Source: Klebsiella sp. RIT-PI-d (GTDB lineage Bacteria; Pseudomonadota; Gammaproteobacteria; Enterobacterales; Enterobacteriaceae). From it: a DNA stretch of 64,000 bases. Under the pieces are notes generated by a model. The model was not told the DNA's origin. It was given only the letters and a program-made list of their open reading frames with translations, and did no database searches. The position numbers and the translations under genes were made by a program. The stretch spans positions 186,001 to 250,000 of the forward strand of contig NZ_LGIT01000004.1 of the NCBI RefSeq assembly GCF_001187865.1. The letters run 5' to 3'. This document shows, piece after piece, positions 24,691 through 34,951 of the stretch (positions are counted from its first letter, which is position 1; the number at the start of each line of letters is the position of its first letter).

Positions 24691-25533
24691 ATGCTCAGTT
24701 ATCGCCACAGCTTTCACGCAGGCAACCATGCCGACGTCCTCAAACATATTGTTCAGAGCCTGATCATCGAAGCCCTGAAAGAGAAAGATAAACCCTTTCT
24801 TTATCTGGACACGCACGCCGGCGCGGGCCGCTATCAGCTGAGCGGTGAGCACGCAGAGCGTACCGGAGAATACCTCGAAGGCATCGCGCGTATCTGGCAG
24901 CAGGACGATCTGCCTGCCGAGCTGGCACCGTATATCAACGTGGTTAAGCATTTTAATCGTACTGAACAGCTGCGCTATTATCCTGGTTCGCCGTTAATCG
25001 CCCGCCAGCTTCTGCGCGAGCAGGACAGCCTGCAAATGACTGAACTGCATCCGAGCGATTTCCCGCTGCTGCGTTCTGAATTTCAGAAAGACAGCCGCGC
25101 CCGCGTAGAGCGCGCCGACGGCTATCAGCAGTTAAAATCCAAACTGCCGCCCGCCTCTCGCCGTGGCCTGATCCTGATTGACCCACCGTATGAAATTAAA
25201 TCGGATTACCAGGCGGTAGTCACCGGAATTAACGAAGCGTACAAACGTTTTGCCACCGGAACGTACGCATTGTGGTACCCGGTGGTACTGCGCCAGCAAG
25301 TCAAACGGATGCTCAAAGAACTGGAAGCCACCGGCATTCGTCGGATCCTGCAAATCGAACTGGCGGTTCGTCCGGACAGCGATCGTCACGGCATGACAGC
25401 TTCCGGCATGATCGTTATTAATCCGCCGTGGAAACTGGAGCAGCAGATGAAAAATATTCTGCCGTGGCTGCACAAGAAACTGGTGCCTACCGGGACGGGC
25501 AGTACAACCGTTAACTGGGTAGTACCGGAGTAA
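24691..25533 (+). CDS. rlmJ: 23S rRNA (adenine2030-N6)-methyltransferase RlmJ
   Basis: The 280-residue protein begins LSYRHSFHAGNHADVLKH, as in E. coli RlmJ (YhiR). It contains the SAM-binding YLDTHAGAGRYQL motif and the catalytic DPPY in LILIDPPYEIK near residue 164. It methylates A2030 of 23S rRNA and is linked in some species to use of external DNA as a nutrient. The frame extends ten codons upstream, but homologs and start context support the ATG at 24691. It is followed by gor in the same direction, as in E. coli. Confidence 0.95.
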   Translation: MLSYRHSFHAGNHADVLKHIVQSLIIEALKEKDKPFLYLDTHAGAGRYQLSGEHAERTGEYLEGIARIWQQDDLPAELAPYINVVKHFNRTEQLRYYPGSPLIARQLLREQDSLQMTELHPSDFPLLRSEFQKDSRARVERADGYQQLKSKLPPASRRGLILIDPPYEIKSDYQAVVTGINEAYKRFATGTYALWYPVVLRQQVKRMLKELEATGIRRILQIELAVRPDSDRHGMTASGMIVINPPWKLEQQMKNILPWLHKKLVPTGTGSTTVNWVVPE

Positions 25534-25634
25534 TCACAGCCATCGGTGGACGCTGCCCTATCACACGCTACAATCCTGTTATTCGGCGGATATCTCTGCA
25601 CATCCGCCCTCCCTTCAGTTTTTAAGGAACGGCC

Positions 25635-26984
25635 ATGACAAAACATTATGATTACGTTGCTATTGGCGGCGGCAGCGGCGGTATTGCCTCTATTAATCGT
25701 GCCGCTATGTACGGCCAGAAATGCGCGCTGATTGAAGCGAAAGAACTCGGCGGCACCTGCGTAAATGTCGGCTGTGTTCCGAAGAAAGTCATGTGGCACG
25801 CGGCACAAATCCGTGAGGCCATTCACCTGTACGGCCCGGATTATGGCTTTGATACCACGCTCAACCATTTTGACTGGGACAAACTGATCGCCAGCCGCAC
25901 CGCGTACATCGATCGTATTCACTCCTCTTATGACAACGTGCTGGAAAAAAATCAGGTCGATGTGATCAGAGGTTTTGCCCGCTTTATCGATGCCAATACG
26001 CTGGAAGTGAATGGCGAAACCATTACCGCCGATCACTTTCTGATCGCCACCGGCGGTCGTCCGGTACATCCGGATATTCCGGGCGCGGAATACGGAATTG
26101 ATTCCGATGGTTTCTTTGAGCTGCCTGCGCTGCCTGCGCGCGTAGCGGTGGTGGGCGCAGGTTACATCGCAGTTGAACTGGCTGGCGTAATTAACGGCCT
26201 CGGTGCCGAAGCGCACCTGTTCGTGCGTAAACATGCGCCGCTGCGCAGTTTTGACACTCTGCTGTCCGAAACTCTGGTAGAGGTCATGAATGCCGAAGGC
26301 CCGTCGCTGCATACTCATGCGGTGCCGAAAGCGGTGGTAAAAAATGCCGACGATAGCCTGACGCTTGAGCTGGAAGATGGCCGCACGCAGACTGTGGACT
26401 GCCTGATTTGGGCGGTGGGCCGTGAGCCTGCGACCGACAATTTCAATCTGGCCGTTACCGGCGTACGCACCACTGAAAAAGGCTATATTGAGGTCGATAA
26501 GTATCAGAATACCAGCGTAGAAGGTATCTACGCGGTCGGTGACGTCACCGGCGCGATTGAACTGACGCCTGTTGCCGTTGCCGCGGGCCGTCGTCTCTCC
26601 GAGCGCCTGTTCAACAATAAGCCCAATGAGCATCTCGACTACAACAATGTCCCGACCGTGGTCTTTAGCCATCCTCCGATTGGCACCGTCGGCCTGAGCG
26701 AAGAAAAAGCGCGGGAAGAGTACGGCGATGCGGTAAAAGTCTATAAATCGTCGTTTACCGCCATGTACACGGCTGTAACCTCGCACCGTCAGCCGTGCCG
26801 GATGAAACTGGTGTGCGTCGGTCCGGAAGAGAAAATCGTCGGCATTCACGGCATCGGTTACGGGATGGACGAAATGCTTCAGGGCTTTGCCGTAGCGTTA
26901 AAAATGGGCGCGACGAAGAAAGACTTTGATAACACCGTTGCCATTCATCCGACCGGGGCAGAAGAGTTTGTGACCATGCGCTAA
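25635..26984 (+). CDS. gor: glutathione-disulfide reductase
   Basis: The 449-residue flavoenzyme has an N-terminal FAD motif ([17 protein letters not shown]), the redox pair Cys42 and Cys47 in [13 protein letters not shown], an NADPH-binding domain ([21 protein letters not shown] with the Arg pair VRKHAPLR), and the C-terminal HPTGAEEF containing the catalytic His from the partner subunit. It reduces glutathione disulfide with NADPH in the cytoplasm. Length and order match E. coli Gor. A 487-codon open frame on the opposite strand is a codon-bias artefact. Confidence 0.97.
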   Translation: MTKHYDYVAIGGGSGGIASINRAAMYGQKCALIEAKELGGTCVNVGCVPKKVMWHAAQIREAIHLYGPDYGFDTTLNHFDWDKLIASRTAYIDRIHSSYDNVLEKNQVDVIRGFARFIDANTLEVNGETITADHFLIATGGRPVHPDIPGAEYGIDSDGFFELPALPARVAVVGAGYIAVELAGVINGLGAEAHLFVRKHAPLRSFDTLLSETLVEVMNAEGPSLHTHAVPKAVVKNADDSLTLELEDGRTQTVDCLIWAVGREPATDNFNLAVTGVRTTEKGYIEVDKYQNTSVEGIYAVGDVTGAIELTPVAVAAGRRLSERLFNNKPNEHLDYNNVPTVVFSHPPIGTVGLSEEKAREEYGDAVKVYKSSFTAMYTAVTSHRQPCRMKLVCVGPEEKIVGIHGIGYGMDEMLQGFAVALKMGATKKDFDNTVAIHPTGAEEFVTMR

Positions 26985-26997
26985 AACGCCTGTGATA

Positions 26998-27028
26998 CGG
27001 TGTGCGTCGGTATATACGGCGCGCACCG
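26998..27028 (+). terminator. hairpin after gor
   Basis: CGGTGTGCG (26998-27006) pairs with CGCGCACCG (27020-27028) with one G-T pair, and an inner GGTATATACG adds further pairing. No T-run follows, so factor-independent termination is uncertain. Confidence 0.45.
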
Positions 27029-27277
27029 GTTCTGGCGTAAACCCTCGCATATTGCCCCCTTCACGATGGCAAAGTAACTCAACTTTACACTCCCTTTAGC
27101 CGCCCCTGGTTTCATCCTCGCATGGCAGACGTTATAATAGCTTCTTGTCTTTTCACCCGGCCAACCGCCGTAACGTAAAAACTCTGAAAGTGAAAAGGCT
27201 CAGACAATACGGTTTCTCCTGTTTCCTGTTATTTAACAGCGCCCTGACTATTTTTCGCTCTTTACACCCTGAATCAG

Positions 27278-27300
27278 AAGTGTGATCTATCGCACATTTT
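27278..27300. promoter_or_regulatory. candidate CRP site upstream of treF
   Basis: TGTGA (27281-27285) and GCACA (27292-27296) are separated by six bases, one mismatch from the CRP core TGTGA-N6-TCACA, and flanked by A/T on both sides. The site lies about 105 bases before the treF ATG. A carbon-catabolite input to cytoplasmic trehalase is reasonable but unproven. Confidence 0.55.
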
Positions 27301-27393
27301 GCCGATCAACGATCGCGGCAAATGTCTACGCTTATAGATAAACCGGGCAAAACCCGTGTATCAAGACGACGCTATCCGGAGGTTTTTATCATT

Positions 27394-29049
27394 ATGCTCA
27401 ACCAGAAAATGCGCAGTATGGAGGAAGAATTGATGATCCATAACGATCTCAATTATCAAAACGATCCATGCGAATTAAAACTGGATGAAATGATGGAAGT
27501 CGAGCCGGAGCCGGAGATGATCGAGGGGCTACCGGCCTCCGATGCCCTGACTCCTGCTGACCGCTATCTCGAATTATTTGAGCATGTGCAGTCAACGCGT
27601 ATCTTTGCTGATAGCAAAACGTTTCCGGACTGCGCACCCAAAATCGATCCGCTGGATATTCTTATCCGCTATCGTCGGGTTAAACGTCGGCCGGGCTTTG
27701 ACCTGCGCGAGTTTGTCCAGGCGCACTTCTGGCTACCGGAAGATTACAGTAAGGAGTATATCTCTAATCCAGATCACTCCCTTAAAGAACATATTGATAA
27801 TCTCTGGCCTACGCTGACCCGTGAACCGCAGGATCATATCCCGTGGTCGTCGCTGCTCGCCCTGCCGCAGGCCTATATGGTGCCGGGCGGACGTTTTAGC
27901 GAGACGTACTACTGGGATTCCTATTTTACCATGCTGGGGCTGGCAGAAAGTGGCCGTGGCGATCTGCTGAAATGTATGGCGGACAACTTTGCCTGGATGA
28001 TCGAAATTTACGGTCATATTCCTAACGGTAACCGCACGTACTACCTGAGCCGTTCTCAGCCGCCGGTATTTGCACTAATGGTTGAGCTATTTGAAGAGGA
28101 TGGCGTACGCGGCGCTCGCCGTTATCTTGATCATCTGCTGATGGAATACAATTTCTGGATGGATGGTTCAGAATCGCTGATGCTTAACCAGGCCTATCGC
28201 CACGTCGTCCGAATGCCTAACGGTGCGCTGCTTAACCGCTACTGGGACGATCGCGACACGCCTCGCGATGAATCCTGGCTGGAAGATGTAGAAACCGCGA
28301 AGCACTCCAGTCGTCCGGCAAACGAAGTGTATCGTGACCTGCGGGCCGGAGCAGCGTCCGGCTGGGACTACTCGTCGCGCTGGCTACGTGATACCCATCG
28401 TCTGGCCAGTATTCGCACGACACAGTTTATCCCTATCGACCTGAATGCGTTTCTGTTCAAGCTTGAGAGCGCTATCGCCAATATTTCCGGGGTGAAAGGC
28501 GACCGGGAAACGGAAGTAAAATTCCGGCAGAAAGCCGCCGATCGTCGGGCTGCGGTGACGCACTACTTGTGGGATAACGACGATGGCTGTTTCCGCGACT
28601 ATGACTGGCGACGTGAGCAGCTGGCGCGATTCTCCGCGGCCAGTATCGTCCCGCTTTATACCGGTATGGCTACGCATGAGCAGGCCGATCGGCTGGCGGC
28701 AGTGGTCAGGAAGCGCCTGCTGACGCCCGGCGGGATAATGGCCAGCGATCACGAAAGCGGTGAACAGTGGGATAAACCTAACGGCTGGGCACCTTTACAG
28801 TGGATGGCAATCCAGGGCTTCAAGCTCTACGGTAATGACGCGCTGGGTGATGAAATCGCGCACTGCTGGCTGAAAACGGTGAATCACGTTTATCAGCAGC
28901 ATCATAAACTGGTGGAGAAATACCATATTGCCGACAGTACGCCACAGGAAGGTGGCGGCGGTGAGTATCCACTCCAGGACGGCTTTGGCTGGACGAACGG
29001 CGTGGTACGCCGTTTGATTGCCCTGTATGGTGAACCGCCGCGCAGCTAG
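27394..29049 (+). CDS. treF: cytoplasmic trehalase
   Basis: The 551-residue GH37 enzyme carries both trehalase signatures: [20 protein letters not shown] around residue 168 and [15 protein letters not shown] near 463, plus a Gly-rich [17 protein letters not shown] end that contains the catalytic base region. It has no signal peptide, and the acidic N-terminal extension [16 protein letters not shown] is the TreF rather than TreA type. It splits internal trehalose into two glucose molecules, mainly in stationary phase. GGAGG eleven bases upstream supports the ATG at 27394; the frame upstream is not conserved. It overlaps the end of the opposite-strand HEPN gene by four bases. Confidence 0.96.
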   Translation: MLNQKMRSMEEELMIHNDLNYQNDPCELKLDEMMEVEPEPEMIEGLPASDALTPADRYLELFEHVQSTRIFADSKTFPDCAPKIDPLDILIRYRRVKRRPGFDLREFVQAHFWLPEDYSKEYISNPDHSLKEHIDNLWPTLTREPQDHIPWSSLLALPQAYMVPGGRFSETYYWDSYFTMLGLAESGRGDLLKCMADNFAWMIEIYGHIPNGNRTYYLSRSQPPVFALMVELFEEDGVRGARRYLDHLLMEYNFWMDGSESLMLNQAYRHVVRMPNGALLNRYWDDRDTPRDESWLEDVETAKHSSRPANEVYRDLRAGAASGWDYSSRWLRDTHRLASIRTTQFIPIDLNAFLFKLESAIANISGVKGDRETEVKFRQKAADRRAAVTHYLWDNDDGCFRDYDWRREQLARFSAASIVPLYTGMATHEQADRLAAVVRKRLLTPGGIMASDHESGEQWDKPNGWAPLQWMAIQGFKLYGNDALGDEIAHCWLKTVNHVYQQHHKLVEKYHIADSTPQEGGGGEYPLQDGFGWTNGVVRRLIALYGEPPRS

Positions 29050-30635
29050 CGAACTTCGTCGTAAATCGCAGTCTGGATCGCCAGCCATTTTTTAGTGTGT
29101 GGATCCGGCTGCGCCTTCGCCCGCAGCGCCGCCTGCCCGGTATCGTAGCGTTGACGCTCAACAACCGGCGGCGCGGTGCAGAAGGTACGAAGATACTCTT
29201 TGCGCAGCGACGTCAGGGCCTCTCCCTGCAACATCGCGGACCCGAGCGTGGTCATAAAACGGCGACATGGCCTTTTTTCATCCATTTGCAGACGGTAACG
29301 GAGCAACAGCGACAGTACCTTGTCATTTCCGGCAGCGTGTGCAGACTCGGTCCACGACAATTTCCAGTTCATTCCGCCGCGTAAAAAAAGCTGGGTGACC
29401 TGCGCGTCATTACGGTCGATGGCCGAGCGCAGGTTGTTAGTATCCCAGGTGATACCCATACTGGTGAGCTGTTCACGCGGCGACGCCGGCTCGCGCTCCA
29501 CCTTAGCGCTGCTTGCAGGCGATGCCACACGAGTTGCAGAAGCCGTAGCCTGGCTTTGATTAATCATCCACAATCCACCGCCGCACATGCACAATATGGT
29601 GATACCCACCATTCCCCATAACATCACCGAAATGAGACGATCGCGCTCTTGTGCCGTGCGTTTTCTGCGGGTTTCAGGCCGTTCGATACTGTCGCTTATT
29701 TCCGTATTATCGCCTCCTGAGAGCCGGTCTTTTTTACGCGCGTTCTCCCAGAATGCCTCTTGTTCACTTTGCTGGCGGGTGATCAGTGCTGCCGGGTCAA
29801 CCCGCGTCTTTCCATGCGCAAACGCCTGCTGGATCGGGCCAAGAATTTGCTGGCTGTAGCGCTCAAGCAGTGCACACTGCGCGAGGCTTAGCGGCTTTTC
29901 AGCAATCACCGTATTGCGGATCTGTCGACAATCTTCGAGAAAATGCTGTAGCGTTGCGCGCGGTTCAACAAATAAGTTAAGTGTGGAAGGATCGTTGAAA
30001 ATCGAGGCGTAATGCCGGGCGAACTCTTTTTTATCGACCACCATCAGGGCCAGTTCACTAAAGCGCATTCCACTCAGAACATCGTTACGCTCGCCCACTT
30101 TCAACCAGTGGCGAACTTTATCGGCACCAAACTGAATTTTTAACTGATTATTGAGACGAACCGGGTCCGGCCATGCCTGACCAATCAGCGCCTTCAGCGT
30201 TAATTCCAGAATGCGTAACTGCTCCCGTGCCTGCGGTTGTGCGGCGATGGCGCTATCCTCCGGCGAGGAAAATGTCAGTAATGGCTGCTTCTGGCGCAGG
30301 TATTCCAGTTCCGTGACAAACCGCAGCGCGACAATAAGCTGATGATGACTGACATCCTGACCACTTTCGTACTGCGGCACCCACTGCTGAAGGTGGCGTA
30401 AGTGCAGGGTAAAGCGGCTCATTTGCGCATCATTCAGATTCAGTTTCTGTGCAACGTTCGCCCAGCCACCAAGGCTCAGACGCGCCTGATCCAGCAATTC
30501 GAGGAATCCACGCGGGTCCTTACCTTCTGAAATTTTAACGTTAAGCAGCAGTAAAATCTCAAGCGACGCTTGTCGAATGATCGCAAGGCAGCGTTCAAAC
30601 TGCTCGCGGACCTGATGTGAAGCACTGATAGCCAT
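29046..30635 (-). CDS. STY4199-type HEPN-like membrane protein with ankyrin-like C-terminus
   Basis: The 529-residue protein has three parts. Residues 1-275 are helical and look like the HEPN-containing protein known from Salmonella (recalled as the STY4199 family), with an [19 protein letters not shown] segment that resembles a HEPN core but lacks the usual R-x4-6-H catalytic pair. One membrane segment lies at about 334-359 ([20 protein letters not shown]). The final 160 residues include two ankyrin-like units ([20 protein letters not shown] and [16 protein letters not shown]). GAGAAAG before 30635 supports that ATG rather than the one at 30656. It is convergent with treF (4-base overlap) and divergent from the lysozyme-fold gene. 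The function is unknown; a stress or defence role is only a guess. Confidence 0.75.
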   Translation of the reverse strand: MAISASHQVREQFERCLAIIRQASLEILLLLNVKISEGKDPRGFLELLDQARLSLGGWANVAQKLNLNDAQMSRFTLHLRHLQQWVPQYESGQDVSHHQLIVALRFVTELEYLRQKQPLLTFSSPEDSAIAAQPQAREQLRILELTLKALIGQAWPDPVRLNNQLKIQFGADKVRHWLKVGERNDVLSGMRFSELALMVVDKKEFARHYASIFNDPSTLNLFVEPRATLQHFLEDCRQIRNTVIAEKPLSLAQCALLERYSQQILGPIQQAFAHGKTRVDPAALITRQQSEQEAFWENARKKDRLSGGDNTEISDSIERPETRRKRTAQERDRLISVMLWGMVGITILCMCGGGLWMINQSQATASATRVASPASSAKVEREPASPREQLTSMGITWDTNNLRSAIDRNDAQVTQLFLRGGMNWKLSWTESAHAAGNDKVLSLLLRYRLQMDEKRPCRRFMTTLGSAMLQGEALTSLRKEYLRTFCTAPPVVERQRYDTGQAALRAKAQPDPHTKKWLAIQTAIYDEVR

Positions 30636-30837
30636 ACTTTCTCTCGCGCCGCGCAATGTTAGAGCACGTTATATAATTTTTTTAAAATATATAACAAATT
30701 CTGTTTCAATACAGTGATCTATGCAGCTCAAGCGCATTTCATTTTTTATCCGTGGATTTCCCCTGGGCCATCTGGCAAGTATTTCTGCTAAATGCTTTAC
30801 CGTAGACTTCTTCTCCTGGAAACGAGAGGAATTGATT

Positions 30838-31305
30838 ATGGCGCAGCAACCATTAACCATTAGCCCGGCAGGGATTGAACTGATAAAGCACTATCAGGGG
30901 CTTAATCTGGAACAGTATCAGGACGAAAGTGGACTCTGGGTGATTGGTTACGGACATATGATTGCCTGCTATGAAAATTTTGCAGGCCCGTTAACCCCGG
31001 AAACAGCCGAAGCATTATTGCTACTGGATATTCAACGTTGCCAGTGTCTGCTCCAGCAGTGCATGGAAATTAGTTTGAATCAGCCACAATACGATGCCAT
31101 GGTTTCTCTGGCACTCAGCTGTGGAAATGAAGCATTTTATCAGTCAGCTATCGTTAAGCATATTAACAGGAAGGAATTTGATGAGGCGTTAGCGGAATGG
31201 AAAAACGCGATTGTGCTGAATGGGAAGACAATATCCAGCCTGACGTCTCAGCGTCAGGCTGAATGTGCTCTATTCCTTCAGGGTGGTGAAGTAGAGCAGA
31301 TTTAG
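30838..31305 (+). CDS. phage-lysozyme-fold protein lacking the catalytic Glu
   Basis: The 155-residue protein has the GH24 lysozyme pattern IELIKHYQGLNLEQYQDESG-LWVIGYGH. The catalytic triad of this family is Glu-x8-Asp-x5-Thr. Here the same spacing reads Gln20-x8-Asp29-x5-Val35, so only the Asp remains and muramidase activity is doubtful. The remainder (LTPETAEALLLLDI, NQPQYDAMVSLALSCGNEAF) follows family helices. There is no signal peptide, and no holin, spanin or other phage gene nearby. GAGAGGA before 30838 supports this start, not the ATG at 30721. It is divergent from the HEPN-like gene with 200 bases between and ends four bases inside the convergent yhjB. It may be a peptidoglycan-binding protein or a domesticated remnant. 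Confidence 0.8.
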   Translation: MAQQPLTISPAGIELIKHYQGLNLEQYQDESGLWVIGYGHMIACYENFAGPLTPETAEALLLLDIQRCQCLLQQCMEISLNQPQYDAMVSLALSCGNEAFYQSAIVKHINRKEFDEALAEWKNAIVLNGKTISSLTSQRQAECALFLQGGEVEQI

Positions 31306-31916
31306 TGGCAGCTTGTTTCGTTGAACATCATCGCGGCCTGAGTACGATTTTTAACATCCAGGCGACGATAAATAGACTCAAGGTGCGCTTTAACCGTACC
31401 TGCACTGATATTTAGCGTACGGCTAATTTGTTTATTGGAATCACCGGCAGCCAGCAACTTGAGTATTTCACGTTGTCGGCTGCTGAGGTGCTGTAGCTCC
31501 TGCACGTTTGTACTTTCATCATGTGATATCATCCAGTCACCCGGCAGACACATCAGGCCCATCGCTACGCTACTGATCGCGATTGAGAACTTATCCGGGC
31601 TTGAATCACGCTGTACAACGGCCAGAACGTTATAGCGCAATGCATCCTGTAACCACTCTTTTGTACAATCAGAGGCGACCAGTAATACCCGGCATTGTGG
31701 GAAACGGTCGGTTTTCTCCTGAAGTATCCACTGGCAAAACTCGCTATCCATATCGCCGTCCAGGATAAGAATAGCCTCAGGGTGCATTTCAAGACGCCCC
31801 CACAGATCTTCTGCCTGACTGAGTCCCTGGATATCTATGTCCGGAATCAACTGCTGTAAACTTATCTTCATCCCATGAATAAATATTGACTGCCTGTCAA
31901 ACATTATTATCTGCAT
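31302..31916 (-). CDS. yhjB: LuxR/NarL-family regulator YhjB
   Basis: The 204-residue protein aligns with E. coli YhjB. An N-terminal receiver-like region begins IIMFDRQSIFIHGMKISLQQ, and a C-terminal LuxR helix-turn-helix contains LSSRQREILKLLAAGDSNKQISRTLNISAGTVKAHLESI (key helices only). The usual acidic pocket and phospho-Asp of response regulators are not clear, so signalling may not use phosphorylation. Targets are unknown. It is convergent with the lysozyme-fold gene (4-base overlap) and followed upstream by a large AT-rich gap. Confidence 0.92.
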   Translation of the reverse strand: MQIIMFDRQSIFIHGMKISLQQLIPDIDIQGLSQAEDLWGRLEMHPEAILILDGDMDSEFCQWILQEKTDRFPQCRVLLVASDCTKEWLQDALRYNVLAVVQRDSSPDKFSIAISSVAMGLMCLPGDWMISHDESTNVQELQHLSSRQREILKLLAAGDSNKQISRTLNISAGTVKAHLESIYRRLDVKNRTQAAMMFNETSCH

Positions 31917-32857
31917 TACTCTTTCTCCATCGAAAAGCTATTGACCCATAAGAACGGTGGAAGGGTATTATTAGCAAGCGAAAATAAATACTCGCTACTT
32001 AGCCTGGGGCATTTTACCGATAATGAAGAGAAGGGAAAGATAGTATTAGTGAATAATTACCAGCATATCATAATTATTACAAATTAGTGATTTACATCAA
32101 ACTTTTACTCAGGATTTCCTTAAACAGTTAAGCAAAGTAAATATAAATAATATTAATTCATGAGGATATTAGCGATCCGGCGATGAAAGGGGAAGTCTAA
32201 TTTTCAAAGATTTTGTTAGCAAATAATAATTAGCATTAAAGATCAAAAAATATTCTTTTAAACATTAATTAAAATTAAGCCAGATTTTACTGGCAGAAAA
32301 TCAGGCTCTTATAGTATTTATATTATATTGTCAGCAGTACTCTTTGTGCCTTCAAAAACTGCTCTAACTCACTGTTGGTAAAGACCACCTGTCAGATAAT
32401 GTTTCGGGAACGAGTATAATCTTACTCGCCTGGCGAGCACTTACGTCATACGCCAGAACGGTTTTGTTTAAACGCTATAGAAGCTGTTCATTAAATGAAC
32501 GCGCTGTGATGTATCCTGCCATTGTCATACCGGGCCAGTGGTTTAACACTGTATTGAGGTCATTAGTATTCTCACCCGTACAGCCCGTCAGCGCCGCCAT
32601 TTCCGCCTCGTTCCAGCAGACTATTGCACCCTCACGCGTATACAACCTGCAAAACCTCTACCCGTACACGGCGTCAGTAACAGCAAGTATTAGCTTCTTT
32701 TTTCCCCATGGTTGGCAATAATAACGTGTTTTTTATCACTTATTCTGTCTTTTACTAAATTCAGTGATTGAGGGAAGCCTGATTCACTGCTACAAGATCA
32801 ATAATCAGCGCCATTAACGCTTTACTGTTCCAGTAAATACAACAATGGGAAGTTGTA
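31917..32857. other. AT-rich 940-base gap between yhjB and yhjC
   Basis: No convincing gene is seen. The first 430 bases are strongly A/T with several A- and T-runs, the kind of DNA H-NS prefers, and the next 300 bases are more balanced. An 85-codon frame from 32464 has no ribosome site and no recognisable content. The gap holds the divergent promoters of yhjB and yhjC and could hide a small RNA that I cannot identify by eye. Confidence 0.5.
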
Positions 32858-33757
32858 ATGGATAAAATTTATGCAATGCAATTATTCATTCAGGTAGCAG
32901 AGCGGGAAAGTTTTTCCCGGGCCGCCGATGCGCTTAACCTGCCGAAAGGAAGCGTCTCGCGACATATACAGGCGCTGGAAACGCATCTGAACACGCAGTT
33001 ACTTCATCGCACTACCCGACGCGTTCAGCTCACTCAGGACGGCATGGTGTATTACGAGCGGGCTAAAGACCTGCTTAGCAATCTGGAAGAGCTGGACAGC
33101 CTGTTCCAGCGCGATACGGGAAGCCTGAGCGGAATACTGCGGATAGATATGCCGGTGACGATGGCAAAGAACCTGCTTATCCCACATCTTCCCGACTTTG
33201 TGCAACAGTATCCGGGTATTGAAATTGAACTCAGCAGCAGCGAGCGTCTGGTGGATGTGATCCGCGAAGGCTTCGACTGCGCAGTGCGGATCGGACCCTT
33301 ACAGGACACTGGCCTGATTGTGCGCCCGCTCGGCAAACTGTCATTAATAAACTGCGCCAGCCCGGATTATCTGGCGCGTTTCGGCTATCCGGAGACGCCA
33401 GAAGATTTGGTCCATCACGCGTTAGTGCACTACGCAGCAAATACTGCTATACGCCCACGCGGCTTCGACATTTTCAGCGATAACACCATACGCCAGGTGA
33501 AAGCGGGCGGCATTCTGACGGTTAACAGTACCGAAACCTGGCACGCCGCCTGTCTGGCGGGGCTGGGCATTATTCAGGTGCCGAGGGCGGATGTTAAGAA
33601 TGCTTTGCGCAGTAAAAAGCTAATAGACATTCTGCCTCAATACCGGGCACAACCGCTGTCGGTATCGCTGGTTTATCCGCCACGACGCAACCTTTCGCGT
33701 CGTATCTATCTGTTTATGGAGTGGTTAACCGACGTAATGAAATCCTGGGTTGATTAA
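32858..33757 (+). CDS. yhjC: LysR-family regulator YhjC
   Basis: The 299-residue protein has the LysR N-terminal winged helix (MQLFIQVAERESFSRAADALNLPKGSVSRHIQALE, key helices) and a substrate-binding domain from about residue 90 (SGILRIDMPVTMAKNLLIPHLPDF). It follows E. coli YhjC throughout. In enterics YhjC is a poorly studied regulator with some evidence for a role in virulence gene expression in Salmonella. It ends eight bases inside the upstream extension of the yhjD frame, but the real yhjD start is 55 bases further on. Confidence 0.93.
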   Translation: MDKIYAMQLFIQVAERESFSRAADALNLPKGSVSRHIQALETHLNTQLLHRTTRRVQLTQDGMVYYERAKDLLSNLEELDSLFQRDTGSLSGILRIDMPVTMAKNLLIPHLPDFVQQYPGIEIELSSSERLVDVIREGFDCAVRIGPLQDTGLIVRPLGKLSLINCASPDYLARFGYPETPEDLVHHALVHYAANTAIRPRGFDIFSDNTIRQVKAGGILTVNSTETWHAACLAGLGIIQVPRADVKNALRSKKLIDILPQYRAQPLSVSLVYPPRRNLSRRIYLFMEWLTDVMKSWVD

Positions 33758-33812
33758 CCGTGACTATAATTGCCTTATACGTCACATATTCACAAAAAAG
33801 GATCGTACGCTA

Positions 33813-34910
33813 ATGACGCTGGAAAATGATGAAAAGCGCCCCGTACCAGAACTGGATTACCAGCCGATCAAGCGGGTAATAACTGACGATTCACCTGCGG
33901 CAACGGCGGAAGCAGGGGATAAGGCGACCGGGGAAAATGCAGAGACCCCAGAGAGCGGTAAATCCGCGCCGGAAAAGAAGGACTCTGACGGCGGTGTTAT
34001 CGCGACGGTGACGGAGACGGCCGAGAAAATTCAGCGCCGCCCAATGGTTGCACATATTATCCGCGCGGCTGAACGTTTTAATGATCGACTCGGCAATCAG
34101 TTTGGTGCCGCGATCACTTATTTCTCTTTCTTATCAATGATCCCTATCCTGATGGTCTGTTTTGCCGCAGCCGGGTTTATCCTCGCCTCTCATCCCACGC
34201 TCTTACAGGATATTTTCAATAAAATCCTTGATAGCGTAAATGACCCGACGACAGCCTCTACCCTGAAAAGTACGATCAGTACCGCCGTACAGCAGCGTAC
34301 GACGGTCGGTATTGTTGGCCTGCTGGTAGCGCTCTATTCCGGGGTAAACTGGGTGGGCAACCTGCGCGAGGCCATCCGTGCTCAGTCGCGTGATGTCTGG
34401 GAGAGTAAAACGCAGGAAGATGAAAAATTCTGGGTAAAATACCTCCGCGACTTTATTTCGCTGATTGGTCTGCTGATTGCGCTGGTGATCACGCTGTCGA
34501 TTACCTCTATTGCCGGGGCTGCGCAGGAAAAAATCATCTCCTGGCTCTATCTTGATTACATCGACTGGCTGAAACCGGTATGGCAGCTGATTGGCCTGGC
34601 AATCTCGATTTTTGCCAACTACCTGCTGTTCTTCTGGATTTTCTGGCGTCTGCCGCGTCACCGCCCGCGTCGCAAAGCATTAATGCGCGGCACCCTGATT
34701 GCAGCAATTGGCTTTGAGGTTATTAAAATCATTATGACCTGGACCCTGCCTTCACTGGCCTCCTCGCCGTCAGGTGCCGCATTTGGCTCCGTGCTGGGCG
34801 TCATGGCGTTCTTCTACTTCTTCGCCCGTCTGACCCTGTTCTGCGCGGCGTGGATCGCGACAGCAGAGTATAAAGACGACCCTCACATGCCGGGAAAATC
34901 GCATAAATAA
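33813..34910 (+). CDS. yhjD: YihY/BrkB-family inner-membrane protein YhjD
   Basis: The 365-residue protein has a hydrophilic, acidic N-terminal stretch of about 80 residues (longer than in E. coli), then about six membrane segments of the BrkB family, including NQFGAAITYFSFLSMIPILMV and a final FFYFFARLTLFCAAWIATAEY. E. coli YhjD is linked to suppression of Kdo-deficient lipid A lethality (an R134C change) and may export lipid IVA precursors, though this is not settled. AAGGA before the ATG at 33813 and homolog length support that start. A 10-base stem hairpin follows the stop. Confidence 0.92.
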   Translation: MTLENDEKRPVPELDYQPIKRVITDDSPAATAEAGDKATGENAETPESGKSAPEKKDSDGGVIATVTETAEKIQRRPMVAHIIRAAERFNDRLGNQFGAAITYFSFLSMIPILMVCFAAAGFILASHPTLLQDIFNKILDSVNDPTTASTLKSTISTAVQQRTTVGIVGLLVALYSGVNWVGNLREAIRAQSRDVWESKTQEDEKFWVKYLRDFISLIGLLIALVITLSITSIAGAAQEKIISWLYLDYIDWLKPVWQLIGLAISIFANYLLFFWIFWRLPRHRPRRKALMRGTLIAAIGFEVIKIIMTWTLPSLASSPSGAAFGSVLGVMAFFYFFARLTLFCAAWIATAEYKDDPHMPGKSHK

Positions 34911-34918
34911 AAGCCGCG

Positions 34919-34951
34919 GCGGGCTGAATTAAAAGCAAAACTTCAGCCCGC
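34919..34951 (+). terminator. hairpin after yhjD
   Basis: GCGGGCTGAA (34919-34928) pairs perfectly with TTCAGCCCGC (34942-34951). No T-run follows directly, so efficiency is uncertain. Confidence 0.5.

Larger units (their letters stand above)
26985..27393. other. gor-treF intergenic region
   Basis: These 409 bases hold a hairpin after gor, a TATAAT with flanking A/T at about 27135 and the CRP-like site at 27278. In E. coli K-12 this interval also contains dinQ/agr small RNA toxin genes and yhjA; I see no counterpart of either here. The few short frames have no ribosome sites. Confidence 0.5.

Noticed and set aside
25386-26849. 487-codon open frame on the - strand opposite gor
   Set aside because: It is fully antisense to the highly conserved glutathione reductase gene, has no recognisable domains and no ribosome site. 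Codon bias of gor leaves this frame open.
30838-31305. lysozyme-fold gene considered as part of a prophage
   Set aside because: There are no holin, spanin, capsid, tail or integrase genes nearby, and the flanks are standard backbone genes.
32464-32721. 85-codon open frame between yhjB and yhjC
   Set aside because: No ribosome site, no conserved feature and an unusual residue mix. It appears to be chance in a long gap.
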